From contig JAFTIP010000011.1 of the NCBI GenBank assembly GCA_017456845.1, positions 1-37,471 of the forward strand: a DNA stretch of 37,471 bases, read 5' to 3'. The position numbers were made by a program, and so were the translations under genes. The notes under the pieces are model-generated. The model saw only the letters and a list, made by a program, of their open reading frames with translations, was not told where the DNA came from and made no database searches. Below are positions 25,910 through 34,472 of this stretch, piece after piece. The stretch comes from Ruminococcus sp. (lineage in GTDB: Bacteria; Bacillota; Clostridia; Oscillospirales; Acutalibacteraceae). Each line of letters starts with the position of its first letter. Position 1 is the stretch's first letter.

Positions 25910-27904
25910 ATGGATAAATATGTAGGTAAAAAGCTTGACGGCCGCTACGATATCCGCGAGCTTATCGGCATAGGCGGTATGGCTAACGTTTACCGTTGCT
26001 ATGATACTATCGACGACCGCGAGGTTGCTATAAAAATACTTAAGGACGAATATCTCAACAATCTTGAGTTTATCCGTCGATTTAAGAATGAATCCAAGGC
26101 AATCGCTGTTTTGTCTCATCCCAATATAGTAAAAGTGTTTGACGTTTCTTTCGGCGATATGATTCAGTATATCGTTATGGAGTATATTGACGGTATTACA
26201 CTTAAGGAGTACATCCAGCAACAGGGTGTTTTAACATGGAAAGAGACCGTTCACCTTATAAGTCAGGTTTTAGCGGCTCTTTCTCACGCTCACTCAAAAG
26301 GCGTTGTTCACAGAGATGTTAAGCCTCAGAATATGATGCTCCTCTCTGACGGCACTATCAAGGTTACCGACTTTGGTATCGCACGCTTTTCAAACAACAC
26401 CAAAACTATGACAGAACAGGCAATAGGCTCTGTACATTATATTGCACCTGAGCAGGCAAAAGGAGATATTACCGACGGCAGAACCGACATCTATTCCTTA
26501 GGTGTAATGATGTATGAAATGCTCACAGGTAAGCTTCCTTACGACGGTGATAATGCTGTTTCAGTAGCATTGATGCATCTTCAGCTTACGCCTGATGCTC
26601 CCACAAAGCTTAATGCCGATATTCCTGAGGGCTTAGAGGAAATTACCCTTAAAGCAATGCAAAAACAGCCCGCCGACCGTTATCAGTCGGCTCAGGATAT
26701 GATGGCAGACATTGAGCGTTTCCGACTCAATCCTTCTGTTAAGTTTGAGTATAAGTATTTCTTTGACAAACAGCCTACAAAGTACGTGGATGCAATTAAC
26801 AAAGTCCGCAGTAACAGAACCGAAGCAGGTGAGGACGTAGCAAAGGACGACGATAACGTTCGTCACAGCTCTGCCTTTGCTGTGGTTCTTGGCATTGTAA
26901 TTGCCGCGTTTGTTGCTTTTACAGTTTGCTTTATAATCGGTCTTACACGTCAGACTGCAACCGAAGAGCTTATGGAGGTAGAAATTCCTAACTTTATAGG
27001 TATGAACGTCAACGAAATTGTGAGCAATACAGATTATAAATTCAACTTCGAATACGAGTATATTTATAATAAAGATAAAGAGCTTAATGAAGTAGTAGAC
27101 CAGACTCCTTTGCCAAGTTCCAAGAAAAAGGTAAAGGAAAATGCAACAATTACCCTTTCTGTTAACAGCAAACAGGGCGAGGGCGAAATTCCCTATGTGT
27201 ACGGCGAAACTCAGAGCGTTGCCGTTCAGAAGCTTAAGGAAGCTAACTTTGTTTATTATAAGGTTGAAACCGTTATCGACGATACCTTGACCCCCGGCAC
27301 TGTTAAAAACACTTATCCTCCTCAGAATACTAAGGCAGATTATACTGAAACTGTTTATATTTACGTAGTAGGTGAGGCTGTTGATACCCGAAAATCTGTG
27401 CCTTATGTAATCGGCTACTCTAAGGAAGAGGCTGAGGCTATGATTACTGATGCAGGTTTTGTAGCTGAGTTTAAAACTGTAAAGCATGAAAGTGCCAAGG
27501 ATACGGTTGTTGCACAGTCTCCCGTAAGCGGTAAGCTAAACGCAAAATCTGTAATTAAACTTAGCATAAGCGACGGCGAGCCTCAGAACAGCGTTCAGCT
27601 TGATATAGAGCTTCCGAAAAATGTTGCTGACGATACAAAGTTAACAGTCCGCTGTGATGATATTGTAAGTGATGCTCTCATTCACTCTAATACCCCCAAG
27701 CAGATTGCCGTTACCGTAACAGGAACAGGCGTTAAGAATGCCGAAATAAGCCTTAATGATACACTTTATTGCGTTTACTCAGTAAACTTTACCAAGAAAA
27801 CCTCTGAACTTATTGCATACTACGGAGTAGAGGAAACTACCACCGTGCCTGCAATTACCGAGACCGAAGCTATAACTACTACAGATGCCGAGGGTTTAGA
27901 GTAA
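25910..27904 (+). CDS. prkC: PASTA-domain Ser/Thr protein kinase
   Basis: A 664-residue membrane kinase. Kinase domain about 13-275: GIGGMANVY loop, catalytic Lys42, HRDVKPQN with Asp136, DFG 154-156 and the APE-like APEQ. A juxtamembrane charged stretch is followed by a membrane segment at about 322-345. Three extracellular PASTA domains lie at about 355-420, 424-488 and 494-557, then a C-terminal beta domain and a Thr/Glu-rich tail. PASTA kinases sense muropeptides and control growth, cell division and spore germination in Firmicutes. The three-PASTA count is normal. Its stop shares one base with the rsgA ATG. Confidence 0.96.
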   Translation: MDKYVGKKLDGRYDIRELIGIGGMANVYRCYDTIDDREVAIKILKDEYLNNLEFIRRFKNESKAIAVLSHPNIVKVFDVSFGDMIQYIVMEYIDGITLKEYIQQQGVLTWKETVHLISQVLAALSHAHSKGVVHRDVKPQNMMLLSDGTIKVTDFGIARFSNNTKTMTEQAIGSVHYIAPEQAKGDITDGRTDIYSLGVMMYEMLTGKLPYDGDNAVSVALMHLQLTPDAPTKLNADIPEGLEEITLKAMQKQPADRYQSAQDMMADIERFRLNPSVKFEYKYFFDKQPTKYVDAINKVRSNRTEAGEDVAKDDDNVRHSSAFAVVLGIVIAAFVAFTVCFIIGLTRQTATEELMEVEIPNFIGMNVNEIVSNTDYKFNFEYEYIYNKDKELNEVVDQTPLPSSKKKVKENATITLSVNSKQGEGEIPYVYGETQSVAVQKLKEANFVYYKVETVIDDTLTPGTVKNTYPPQNTKADYTETVYIYVVGEAVDTRKSVPYVIGYSKEEAEAMITDAGFVAEFKTVKHESAKDTVVAQSPVSGKLNAKSVIKLSISDGEPQNSVQLDIELPKNVADDTKLTVRCDDIVSDALIHSNTPKQIAVTVTGTGVKNAEISLNDTLYCVYSVNFTKKTSELIAYYGVEETTTVPAITETEAITTTDAEGLE

Positions 27905-28803
27905 TGAGCTTAGAGAACGAAAAATTAAGAACGGGTATCTTAATTAGAGTTACCGGCGGTTTTTATTACGTTGACTGTCAGGGCGAAATTTTTGAGTGTA
28001 AAGCAAGGGGAGTGTTGCGTAAAAACGGCAACACTCCCGTTGTGGGAGACAGGGTAGAAGTAGAGCTTAAGAAAGACGGATATCATAGCTTAAGTGCTGT
28101 TTTGCCCCGCAAAAATTTCCTTACGCGTCCGCCACTTTCGAATTTAGACAGGCTTTTTATTGTTGTTTCAGCCGTAAGACCCGAGCCTAACACTTTGGTA
28201 ATAGATAAACTTACTGCCGCTGCAGCAGCTATTGACGTTGAGCCTGTTATTGTGTTTTCAAAAACTGATATGTCCTCAGTTGACGATTTGCTCAACACCT
28301 ACTGTAAAGCGGGTTTTAAATGCGTTGTATATTCCGACGTTACCAAAGAAGGGGTAGAAGACGTAAAAGAGTTATTATCTGGTAAGCTTTGTGCTTTTAT
28401 CGGCAACTCAGGCGTTGGCAAATCTACACTTTTAAATAATATCCTGCCTGATTTAGGGCTAAAAACCGCTGATATTAGCGACAAGCTCGGCAGAGGCAGG
28501 CATACCACACGTATTGTAGAACTCTTTAAAACGGAGTCAGGCTATATTGCCGATACTCCGGGTTTTTCTACTGTTGACCTAATACGCTACAGCCTTAATT
28601 CCAAGGAAAATCTTATGAACTGTTTTCCTGAGTTTCAGGATTATTTAGGCTCTTGTATGTTTACTTCATGCTCTCATACCGTTGAAAAAGGCTGTGCTGT
28701 AATTGACGCTGTAAATAACGGCGAAATTGCTTCCTCACGGCATTTGAGCTACAAACTTATGTATGAGGAGCTTAAGGATATCAAAGCCTGGCAGCTAAAG
28801 TAA
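27904..28803 (+). CDS. rsgA: Ribosome small subunit-dependent GTPase A
   Basis: A 299-residue circularly permuted GTPase that acts in late 30S assembly. An N-terminal OB fold (about 8-70) is followed by G4 SKTD (119-122), G1 GNSGVGKST (167-175), G2 RGRHTT and G3 DTPG (217-220), in the permuted order. The C-terminal zinc set is C251, C256, H258 and C264. The rpe and thiN genes that commonly follow in Firmicutes are absent; an HPr-kinase-fold gene takes their place. Confidence 0.96.
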   Translation: MSLENEKLRTGILIRVTGGFYYVDCQGEIFECKARGVLRKNGNTPVVGDRVEVELKKDGYHSLSAVLPRKNFLTRPPLSNLDRLFIVVSAVRPEPNTLVIDKLTAAAAAIDVEPVIVFSKTDMSSVDDLLNTYCKAGFKCVVYSDVTKEGVEDVKELLSGKLCAFIGNSGVGKSTLLNNILPDLGLKTADISDKLGRGRHTTRIVELFKTESGYIADTPGFSTVDLIRYSLNSKENLMNCFPEFQDYLGSCMFTSCSHTVEKGCAVIDAVNNGEIASSRHLSYKLMYEELKDIKAWQLK

Positions 28804-28815
28804 AGGAGTGCACCT

Positions 28816-29523
28816 ATGCTTTATACAATTGCAGATTTTTACGTAGAATACGAGCCAAGATATGCAAGACTTACTGAAAGGTCTCAAAAATACGTTGCTG
28901 AAAACCAGCAGAATGAGCCTGAAATAAAAATTTCTGTATCAGAAGCTGAAATTGACGAGCACGTTTCAAAATATGAAGTCAGCCGTGATTTGGCTGAATA
29001 CGTTATTATGGGCTTAAAATTTTACGATGCAATTTTGGGTAAAAACGCATTCTTTCTTCACTCTTCGGCTGTAGCCGTAGATGGCGAAGGCTTTGCTTTT
29101 ACAGGTCCTTGCGGTGCAGGCAAATCAACCCATTCTTCATTGTGGCGTAAGTATTTCGGTTCTCGTTTGGTTTCTGTTAACGACGATAAGCCTGTTGTAA
29201 GAATAATTGATGACACTGTTTATGTGTGCGGCACACCTTTTTCAGGAAAGCACGATATTAACTCAAATACCATTGTTCCTCTTAAGGGTATCTGCGTTTT
29301 GAATCAGGCAAAAGAAAACTCCATAGTCCGCCTTAAAGCAATAGAGGCTATGTCTGTTATTATGGAGCAAACCTTAAGAAGCGAGGAGCCTTCCAAAATG
29401 GCTGCACTTTTGGACGTGCTTGACATAACCCTGCAGCGTGTGCCTGTTTTCAGTCTTTCCTGCAATATTAGCTTTGAGGCTGTAGAGCTTGCTTATAATA
29501 CTTTAGACGGAAACGAAAATTAA
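28816..29523 (+). CDS. HPr kinase/PEPCK-fold protein of unknown function
   Basis: A 235-residue protein. Residues 78-90 (FFLHSSAVAVDGE) and the P-loop GPCGAGKST (97-105) followed by the double Asp VNDDKP (122-126) are the pattern of the HPr kinase/phosphorylase C-terminal domain. The N-terminal DRTGG-type domain of true HprK is absent, and the segment 1-60 is unlike it. Such stand-alone proteins occur in Clostridia, often near peptide-modification or PqqD-type genes; no such partner is seen here. It is the last gene of the operon, followed by a strong terminator. I infer an ATP-dependent kinase-like activity only from the fold. Confidence 0.75.
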   Translation: MLYTIADFYVEYEPRYARLTERSQKYVAENQQNEPEIKISVSEAEIDEHVSKYEVSRDLAEYVIMGLKFYDAILGKNAFFLHSSAVAVDGEGFAFTGPCGAGKSTHSSLWRKYFGSRLVSVNDDKPVVRIIDDTVYVCGTPFSGKHDINSNTIVPLKGICVLNQAKENSIVRLKAIEAMSVIMEQTLRSEEPSKMAALLDVLDITLQRVPVFSLSCNISFEAVELAYNTLDGNEN

Positions 29524-29531
29524 AAATTATC

Positions 29532-29563
29532 AGACGGCTTTGTTAATCTTAGCCGTCTTTTTG
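29532..29563 (+). terminator. Intrinsic terminator ending the yicC operon
   Basis: AGACGGCT (29532-29539) and AGCCGTCT (29551-29558) pair over an 11-base loop and are followed by TTTTGC. It is the first convincing terminator after the 16114 promoter, so the operon may span about 13.4 kb. Confidence 0.85.
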
Positions 29564-29587
29564 CTTAATTAAATCCAATGGTTTAGT

Positions 29588-29616
29588 TTTACACTCTGTA
29601 TTAATGGAAATAATAA
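29588..29616 (+). promoter_or_regulatory. Possible promoter of apbE-like gene
   Basis: TTTACA (29588-29593) and TAATAA (29611-29616) with a 17-base spacer, placed between the operon terminator and the GGGAGG ribosome site of the lipoprotein gene. Confidence 0.4.
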
Positions 29617-29657
29617 TCAGTATGCAGATTGAATTGTTAATTTCGGGAGGTGTTTCG

Positions 29658-30680
29658 ATGTATAAGCTTAAAAAAATCATTTCTGTTCTTATTCTTATGG
29701 GTTTAATTTGCTGTGCTGTTGCTTGTGAAAAGCAAGATTTAGTCATTAGCGAAGAAATTTACGCCCTTGATACAATCGTTAACCTTACTGTGTATAACGA
29801 GAATAATCAAGCTGTAAATAAAGCAAAGGAAGAGATAAAACGGTTAGAAGCTTTACTTTCTGTTACAAACCCCGAAAGCGATATTAGCAGGATTAATCTA
29901 TATCCCGATACTTTTGTGAAAGTAAATGAGGATACCTTTGAACTTATTAAGTCTTCTATAGCTGTTTCAGAGTGTACAAATGGTACTTTTGACGTTACCG
30001 TATATCCCGCAGTTAAGCTATGGGGATTTACAACTTCAGACTATAACGTACCCTCAGATGCAGAGCTTCTTGAAATTATACCCAAAATTGATTATACTAA
30101 AATTGAACTTGACGAAAGCACCCGAAGCGTAAGAATAAAAAAGGGCACAAGTCTTGACTTAGGCGGTATTGCCAAGGGGTATATTGCTGATAAAACGGCA
30201 GAGGTTTTAATCAACGAAGGTGTAACCTCGGCACTGCTGAACTTTGGGGGTAATATCAGGCTTATCGGTTCAAAGCCCGACGGCTCAGACTTTAAATTGG
30301 GAATAAAAGCTCCCTTTGCCGAGGGTTATTTTGCTGTGCTTAACGCTCAGAACATAACTGCCTCAACTGCAGGAGGCTACGAAAGGTATTTTGAAGAAAA
30401 CGGCAAGCGTTATCATCATATCTTAAATCCCAAAACAGCATCACCCGCAGAGACAGACTTTCTCTCTGCAACTGTGGTCGGTAAAAACGGCGAAATCTGC
30501 GATGCACTTTCTACCGCTGCTTTTATTAATGGTAGTGAAGGAATTGATAAGCTGTCAGCGACATATCCTGATTATGGTTTTATCGCCTTAACAGATACAA
30601 GTGTTTACGTGTCAGAGCGTCTTGCGAAAGACGTTGAGCTTACAGAAGAGTATAAAAATTTAGAAATCAAGATAATATAA
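29658..30680 (+). CDS. apbE: ApbE-family FAD:protein FMN transferase, lipoprotein
   Basis: A 340-residue protein begun at ATG 29658, seven bases after GGGAGG; the ATG at 29604 lacks a ribosome site. Residues 1-17 form a signal segment with Cys at 18, 19 and 23, of which C23 (AVAC-EK) is the most likely lipidated residue. ApbE blocks: VTNPESDISRIN, SLDLGGIAKGYIADK, LLNFGGNI, and a metal/substrate region HHILNPKTASPA then CDALSTAAFI. Family members attach FMN to Rnf/Nqr or extracellular flavoproteins. No flavoprotein partner lies in the window. Confidence 0.92.
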   Translation: MYKLKKIISVLILMGLICCAVACEKQDLVISEEIYALDTIVNLTVYNENNQAVNKAKEEIKRLEALLSVTNPESDISRINLYPDTFVKVNEDTFELIKSSIAVSECTNGTFDVTVYPAVKLWGFTTSDYNVPSDAELLEIIPKIDYTKIELDESTRSVRIKKGTSLDLGGIAKGYIADKTAEVLINEGVTSALLNFGGNIRLIGSKPDGSDFKLGIKAPFAEGYFAVLNAQNITASTAGGYERYFEENGKRYHHILNPKTASPAETDFLSATVVGKNGEICDALSTAAFINGSEGIDKLSATYPDYGFIALTDTSVYVSERLAKDVELTEEYKNLEIKII

Positions 30681-30698
30681 AGGTGTGTTTATTAAAAT

Positions 30699-31754
30699 AT
30701 GAACTCAAAAAAGGTTTTGGTTGCCGTCAGCGGCGGAGTTGACAGCGGTGCCGCTGTTTATCTTCTAAAAAAAGCAGGTTACTCTGTGTCTGCTATAATG
30801 CTTCGACTGTATGATAAAACTGATGATATGGGTAATGTTATTGAAACCGAGGTTAACTCTGCACGTTGTCTCTCAAAGGATTTGGGCATAGAATTTATTT
30901 ATGCTGACTATCGTAAGGAGTTTAAGGCTGACGTAATAGATAATTTTGTCAACAGCTATATGGACGGTAAAACTCCCAATCCTTGCGTAGAGTGCAACCG
31001 AAGCGTTAAGTTTAAATATGTTTTTGATTATGCCGAAAAAAACGGCTTTGACTATATAGCCACAGGCCACTACGCAAGAGTTATTAAGGACGATATAAAC
31101 GGTAGCTTTGCTCTGTATAAAGCTTTAGACTCAAAAAAAGACCAAAGCTACGTGCTTTATAATCTTACAAGAGAGCAGCTTTCTAAGCTTTTGCTTCCAT
31201 TGGGCGAATACTCTAAAGAGCAGGTGAGAGGTTTTGCAAAGGATGCAGGACTAAAAAATTATAACAAAGCCGACAGTCAGGATATCTGCTTTATAAGCGG
31301 CGATTATTACGATTTTATAAAAGACTACACAGGTAAAACTTTCCCTGAGGGTGATTTTATAGACAAAGATGGTAAAATTCTTGGTACGCACAAGGGTATA
31401 ATCCGCTACACTGTAGGTCAGCGTAAAGGCTTGGGGCTTTCTTTTGATTCACCCCGTTTTGTAGTTTCTAAAAATCCAAAGGATAACACAGTAACTCTTG
31501 GTAAATCTGAAGAGCTTTTTCATGAAACCGTATTTGCAGAAAGAGTTAATGTATTAAGCGGTGATTTTACAGACGAGGTAAGATGCGAAGCCATGATACG
31601 CTATAACCAGAAGCCTCAGCCTGCAACGGCATATTTACTGGCCGACAAAACCCTTAAGGTGGTTTTTGATACTCCTCAGCGTGCACCGAGCCCCGGTCAG
31701 TCCATTGTAATTTATCAAGGCGAAAAAGTTCTGGGCGGAGGAATAATTAAGTAA
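30699..31754 (+). CDS. mnmA: tRNA-specific 2-thiouridylase
   Basis: A 351-residue ATP pyrophosphatase that puts sulfur on U34 of tRNA for Lys, Glu and Gln. PP-loop AVSGGVDSGAA (9-19), TPNPCVECN with catalytic Cys about C96, SQDICFI with the second Cys C197, and YTVGQRKGLGL. C-terminal beta-barrel from about 280. The ribosome site AAGGTG is farther than usual from the ATG. Downstream a long palindrome closes the gene. Confidence 0.95.
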   Translation: MNSKKVLVAVSGGVDSGAAVYLLKKAGYSVSAIMLRLYDKTDDMGNVIETEVNSARCLSKDLGIEFIYADYRKEFKADVIDNFVNSYMDGKTPNPCVECNRSVKFKYVFDYAEKNGFDYIATGHYARVIKDDINGSFALYKALDSKKDQSYVLYNLTREQLSKLLLPLGEYSKEQVRGFAKDAGLKNYNKADSQDICFISGDYYDFIKDYTGKTFPEGDFIDKDGKILGTHKGIIRYTVGQRKGLGLSFDSPRFVVSKNPKDNTVTLGKSEELFHETVFAERVNVLSGDFTDEVRCEAMIRYNQKPQPATAYLLADKTLKVVFDTPQRAPSPGQSIVIYQGEKVLGGGIIK

Positions 31755-31755
31755 A

Positions 31756-31782
31756 AATAAGCTTTCCATAGGAAAGCTTATT
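31756..31782. terminator. Bidirectional terminator shared by mnmA and the EIIC gene
   Basis: AATAAGCTTTCC (31756-31767) and GGAAAGCTTATT (31771-31782) form a perfect 12-bp stem with a 3-base loop. It follows mnmA directly, and the minus-strand stop codon of the EIIC gene (31778-31780) lies inside the stem. On the minus strand the stem is followed by TTTAC. Confidence 0.85.
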
Positions 31783-32884
31783 TCTTTATCTCCACAGCCA
31801 CAGGCTCCGTGTATTTAACTTTTGGTTCTTTCTTGATTATTCCCAGTATAACCGCACCAACAAGGCTGCCTGTTACAACTGAAACTGCAAAGAGTAAAGG
31901 TCTGCCAACCAACGGCAATACTAAAAAGCCACCGAAAGGAGCTATAAGGGTACACCCGAAGCCGGCTGATAAGGCTCCGCTTATTGCCGCTCCGATAGTA
32001 CAAGCCGGTATAACTGTTGTTGGATTTTTAGCGGCTAAGGGTATTACACCCTCGGAAATATCAAAGAAGCCGAAAATCAGATTAAGTCTTGCAAGCCGTG
32101 ATTCTTTTTGAGAAAACTTCATTTTAAATACAATTGAGCATATTGCCACACTTAGAGATACCGCCATTCCTGCACTCATTACAGCTGCCATGGCGGTGAA
32201 CTCTCCCGAGGCAAGTGCGGCAGTGGCAAAAATGAACGCTGCTTTCGAAAACGCACCGCCCATATCAACCGCTGTCATTATTCCAAGTACCGCACCGAAT
32301 GCAATGGGATTTGCTTCACTTATAACCATAAGCATTCCTGATAATCCTGTGTTAAGTAATCCCACCAAAGGATTAATACTCAGCATAAACGCTCCTGTAA
32401 TTAATACTGACACAATAGGTAATAATATGCTTCTTACTCCTTGTCTTGCAGTTTCGCTAAGCTTTTCTGTCAGTTTTTTCAGAAATCGGTAAATGTATCC
32501 TGCAAATATACCGCAAAGTACAGCACCGATAAAGCCTGAAACTGCCGTTGTGTTGCCGTATGGGAGCATCAGCGTTGCTCCGTTCTGGGCAAGAATTCCG
32601 CCTACAAGACCGGCGCTAAAGGCTCCTTTGTCAGAAATTTCAACAGCAATGCAGGCTGACAGAACAGGCAGCATAAGGCTGAAGGCAAGTGTTCCCAATG
32701 ATTTTAAAATCACCGCCACAGGATTTTCGTTTCCAAGGCCGTACATTGCATCTCTTGAAAAAATCATATCTGTAATATACGAAAAACTAATCAGCACACC
32801 GCCTGCTACTGCAAAAGGAATAATAAAGTGTACTCCCTTAACTACCGCCGATGATATCTTTTTAATGCTTTTTGTTTTGCTCAA
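31778..32884 (-). CDS. Orphan PTS EIIC membrane protein, fructose family
   Basis: A 368-residue multi-span membrane protein starting at TTG 32884 after a GGGGG site. Fructose-family EIIC landmarks: GVHFIIPFAVAGGVLI near the N-terminus, PYGNTTAVSGFIGA, TAVDMGGAFSKAAF, and FDISEGVIPLAAKNP, the region with the sugar-site Glu. About eight to ten membrane segments can be counted. EIIC normally needs EIIA and EIIB to phosphorylate sugar during import; no such domain is fused or encoded nearby, so the transporter must borrow them, use facilitated uptake, or be a remnant. The broken sugar kinase gene next door suggests a formerly larger locus. Confidence 0.85.
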   Translation of the reverse strand: MSKTKSIKKISSAVVKGVHFIIPFAVAGGVLISFSYITDMIFSRDAMYGLGNENPVAVILKSLGTLAFSLMLPVLSACIAVEISDKGAFSAGLVGGILAQNGATLMLPYGNTTAVSGFIGAVLCGIFAGYIYRFLKKLTEKLSETARQGVRSILLPIVSVLITGAFMLSINPLVGLLNTGLSGMLMVISEANPIAFGAVLGIMTAVDMGGAFSKAAFIFATAALASGEFTAMAAVMSAGMAVSLSVAICSIVFKMKFSQKESRLARLNLIFGFFDISEGVIPLAAKNPTTVIPACTIGAAISGALSAGFGCTLIAPFGGFLVLPLVGRPLLFAVSVVTGSLVGAVILGIIKKEPKVKYTEPVAVEIKK

Positions 32885-32944
32885 TTTAACCCCCAGCCTT
32901 TCTTCGCTTATTATTGCCGAAAATTTGTAAAGTATTAGGGATTA

Positions 32945-32973
32945 TTGACTTATTGTCAGCCTTGTAATAAAAT
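32945..32973 (+). promoter_or_regulatory. Probable sigma-A promoter for pfkB remnant and tcdA
   Basis: TTGACT (32945-32950) and TAAAAT (32968-32973) with a 17-base spacer, followed by GAGGTG at 32981-32986 seven bases before the ATG of the pseudogene. The site is intact although the gene is dead, and probably now serves tcdA. Confidence 0.5.
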
Positions 32974-32992
32974 TAGTTCAGAGGTGATTTTA

Positions 32993-33197
32993 ATGAGCAA
33001 AATCACGGTGTGCGGTCTTGTAAATTTAAAAACGTCAGTACCCAATGAAATTTTCCCGTAAACTATAGCCCTATTAACTATAAGTTTTTCGGAATAACCA
33101 CTCATTTCGCCTCTTACTAAATCGGCGATACTTCTGCCTGCCGAGGCTTTTTTCTGAGAAAGAGCTTATTAATTTAAGTAAGGAACTTGATGAATAA
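32993..33197 (+). pseudogene. Decayed PfkB-family carbohydrate kinase
   Basis: ATG 32993 follows a good ribosome site and reads MSKITVCGLVNLKTSVPNEI before TAA at 33059. A minus-one shift at 33056-33058 restores the frame as VNYSPINYKFFGI, so the N-terminus of a PfkB-type kinase is recovered. The text then jumps directly to what looks like the family C-terminus: HFASY, TAA at 33118 (Lys expected), IGDTSACRGFF, another minus-one shift near 33150, and SEKELINLSKELDE ending at 33197. About 70 residues remain of a family normally near 300, so the centre is deleted. The stop is immediately followed by the tcdA ATG. Family identity rests on memory of the motifs. Confidence 0.75.
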
Positions 33198-33890
33198 ATG
33201 GATAGATTTTTAAGAACAGCCGCCATTTTGGGTGAGCCTGCCATGGAAAAATTAAAATGCACCCGTATTGCTGTTTTCGGCATAGGCGGAGTAGGGGGCT
33301 ACGCTCTTGAAGCTTTGGTGCGTTCCGGCGTAGGTGCGGTTGATATTATCGACGGTGATACAGTTAATATAACTAACCTTAACCGCCAGATAATAGCTAC
33401 AGAAGATACAGTCGGTATGCAAAAGTGCGATGCCGCCAAGTCGCGAATGCTTTCAATCAACCCTCAGCTTAAAATCAATACGCACAGCTTTTTCTATGGC
33501 GAAGATACAAAAGACCTTGTGAATTTTTCGGCTTTTGATTATGTTGTAGATGCCATTGACGATGTAAAGGCAAAAACTCTTATTGCTGTAAAATGCAAGG
33601 AATTGAACATTCCTCTAATAAGCAGTATGGGATTTGGCAATAAAATTGAACCAACAAAGATTGAGGTGGCAGATATAAAGAAAACCTCGGTTTGTCCCTT
33701 GGCGCGTACCATGCGCCGCCGTCTTAAAGATGCAGGCATTAAGGATTTAAAGGTAGTATACTCTAAAGAAGAGCCGAAGGTTGGTTTAAACCCCGACGGA
33801 ACACGCGTTCTGGCAAGCACCGCCTTTGTGCCTTCATCCGCAGGCCTCGTTATCGCCTCAGAAGTGATAAAGGACTTACTTAATCAATAG
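33198..33890 (+). CDS. tcdA: tRNA threonylcarbamoyladenosine dehydratase
   Basis: A 230-residue ThiF/E1-like enzyme that cyclises t6A37 in tRNA in an ATP-dependent step. ATP loop VFGIGGVGGYALEALVRSGVG, the DGDTVNITNLNRQ block and the C-terminal VPSSAGLVIASEVI. Family start MDRFLRTAAILGE-type is intact. The start follows directly on the stop of the pseudogene, so translation may once have been coupled; AAGGA lies about 14 bases upstream. Confidence 0.93.
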   Translation: MDRFLRTAAILGEPAMEKLKCTRIAVFGIGGVGGYALEALVRSGVGAVDIIDGDTVNITNLNRQIIATEDTVGMQKCDAAKSRMLSINPQLKINTHSFFYGEDTKDLVNFSAFDYVVDAIDDVKAKTLIAVKCKELNIPLISSMGFGNKIEPTKIEVADIKKTSVCPLARTMRRRLKDAGIKDLKVVYSKEEPKVGLNPDGTRVLASTAFVPSSAGLVIASEVIKDLLNQ

Positions 33891-33921
33891 AGAAACTGCC
33901 GCAAAATTGCATAAATAAAGT

Positions 33922-33955
33922 AAGCACCAACGTTTTTAAACAAACGTCGGTGCTT
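33922..33955. terminator. Bidirectional terminator between tcdA and PAP2 gene
   Basis: AAGCACC-A-ACGTTT (33922-33935) pairs with AAACGT-C-GGTGCTT (33942-33955), 13 pairs plus one mismatch that becomes G-U on the minus strand. It lies between converging genes, followed by TTGTTTCTT on the plus side. Confidence 0.75.
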
Positions 33956-33973
33956 TGTTGTTTCTTAATTAAT

Positions 33974-34468
33974 TTATATAAATAAAAAAATACTGCCTAT
34001 TAAAGTTCCTATGCAAACGCCCGCCAAAACATCGCTTATAAAATGAACTCCTGCAAAAACCCTTGTTAATGCTATTATAAATGCAACAACCAATAGTATA
34101 ATTCCTAAAAGCGGGCTTACAGAAAACCCCGACATTGCTATAACAAATCCGCAAGCCGAGTGGTTAGAGGGAAAAGACTGGGCTTTTTTATCTTTTGTAA
34201 TCAGGGAGCTAACGCCAAATTTTTCATAGGGTCTTTGCCTGTTTATAAGCTTTCGCATAACGTAAACTCCAATAAGAGTAACAGCAGGCACCACAATGCT
34301 TAATATAAAGTGGTGGTCTAATTCTCTTAGGCCGTTTAGAATAATAATTACAGGGTACACAATAAGCATCACCAATGGTAATACAGTGTATAAAACCTTA
34401 ATCAAATTCATAAGTACCTTTCGGTGCCTTATATATTCCATAAGATTTATGTAAGTTCCTTTTTTCAT
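33974..34468 (-). CDS. PAP2-family membrane phosphatase
   Basis: A 164-residue membrane protein with the three PAP2 motifs: KLINRQRPYE, SFPSNHSACGF and TRVFAGVHFISDVLAG, with active-site His in the second and third. About four or five membrane segments. Family members remove phosphate from undecaprenyl pyrophosphate or lipid phosphates; the substrate cannot be told. Its ribosome site AAAGGAG is part of the 3' arm of a hairpin directly upstream, so initiation may be masked. Confidence 0.88.
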   Translation of the reverse strand: MKKGTYINLMEYIRHRKVLMNLIKVLYTVLPLVMLIVYPVIIILNGLRELDHHFILSIVVPAVTLIGVYVMRKLINRQRPYEKFGVSSLITKDKKAQSFPSNHSACGFVIAMSGFSVSPLLGIILLVVAFIIALTRVFAGVHFISDVLAGVCIGTLIGSIFLFI

Positions 34469-34472
34469 AAAT

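Noticed and set aside
26633-27487. A 284-codon minus-strand open frame inside prkC
   Set aside because: The overlapping plus-strand kinase has full kinase and PASTA motifs; the minus product is Ile/Phe/Cys-rich with no recognisable motif.
32190-32930. Plus-strand open frames opposite the EIIC gene
   Set aside because: They are Ala/Pro/Ser-rich mirror frames of a membrane protein; the minus strand carries all the EIIC landmarks.
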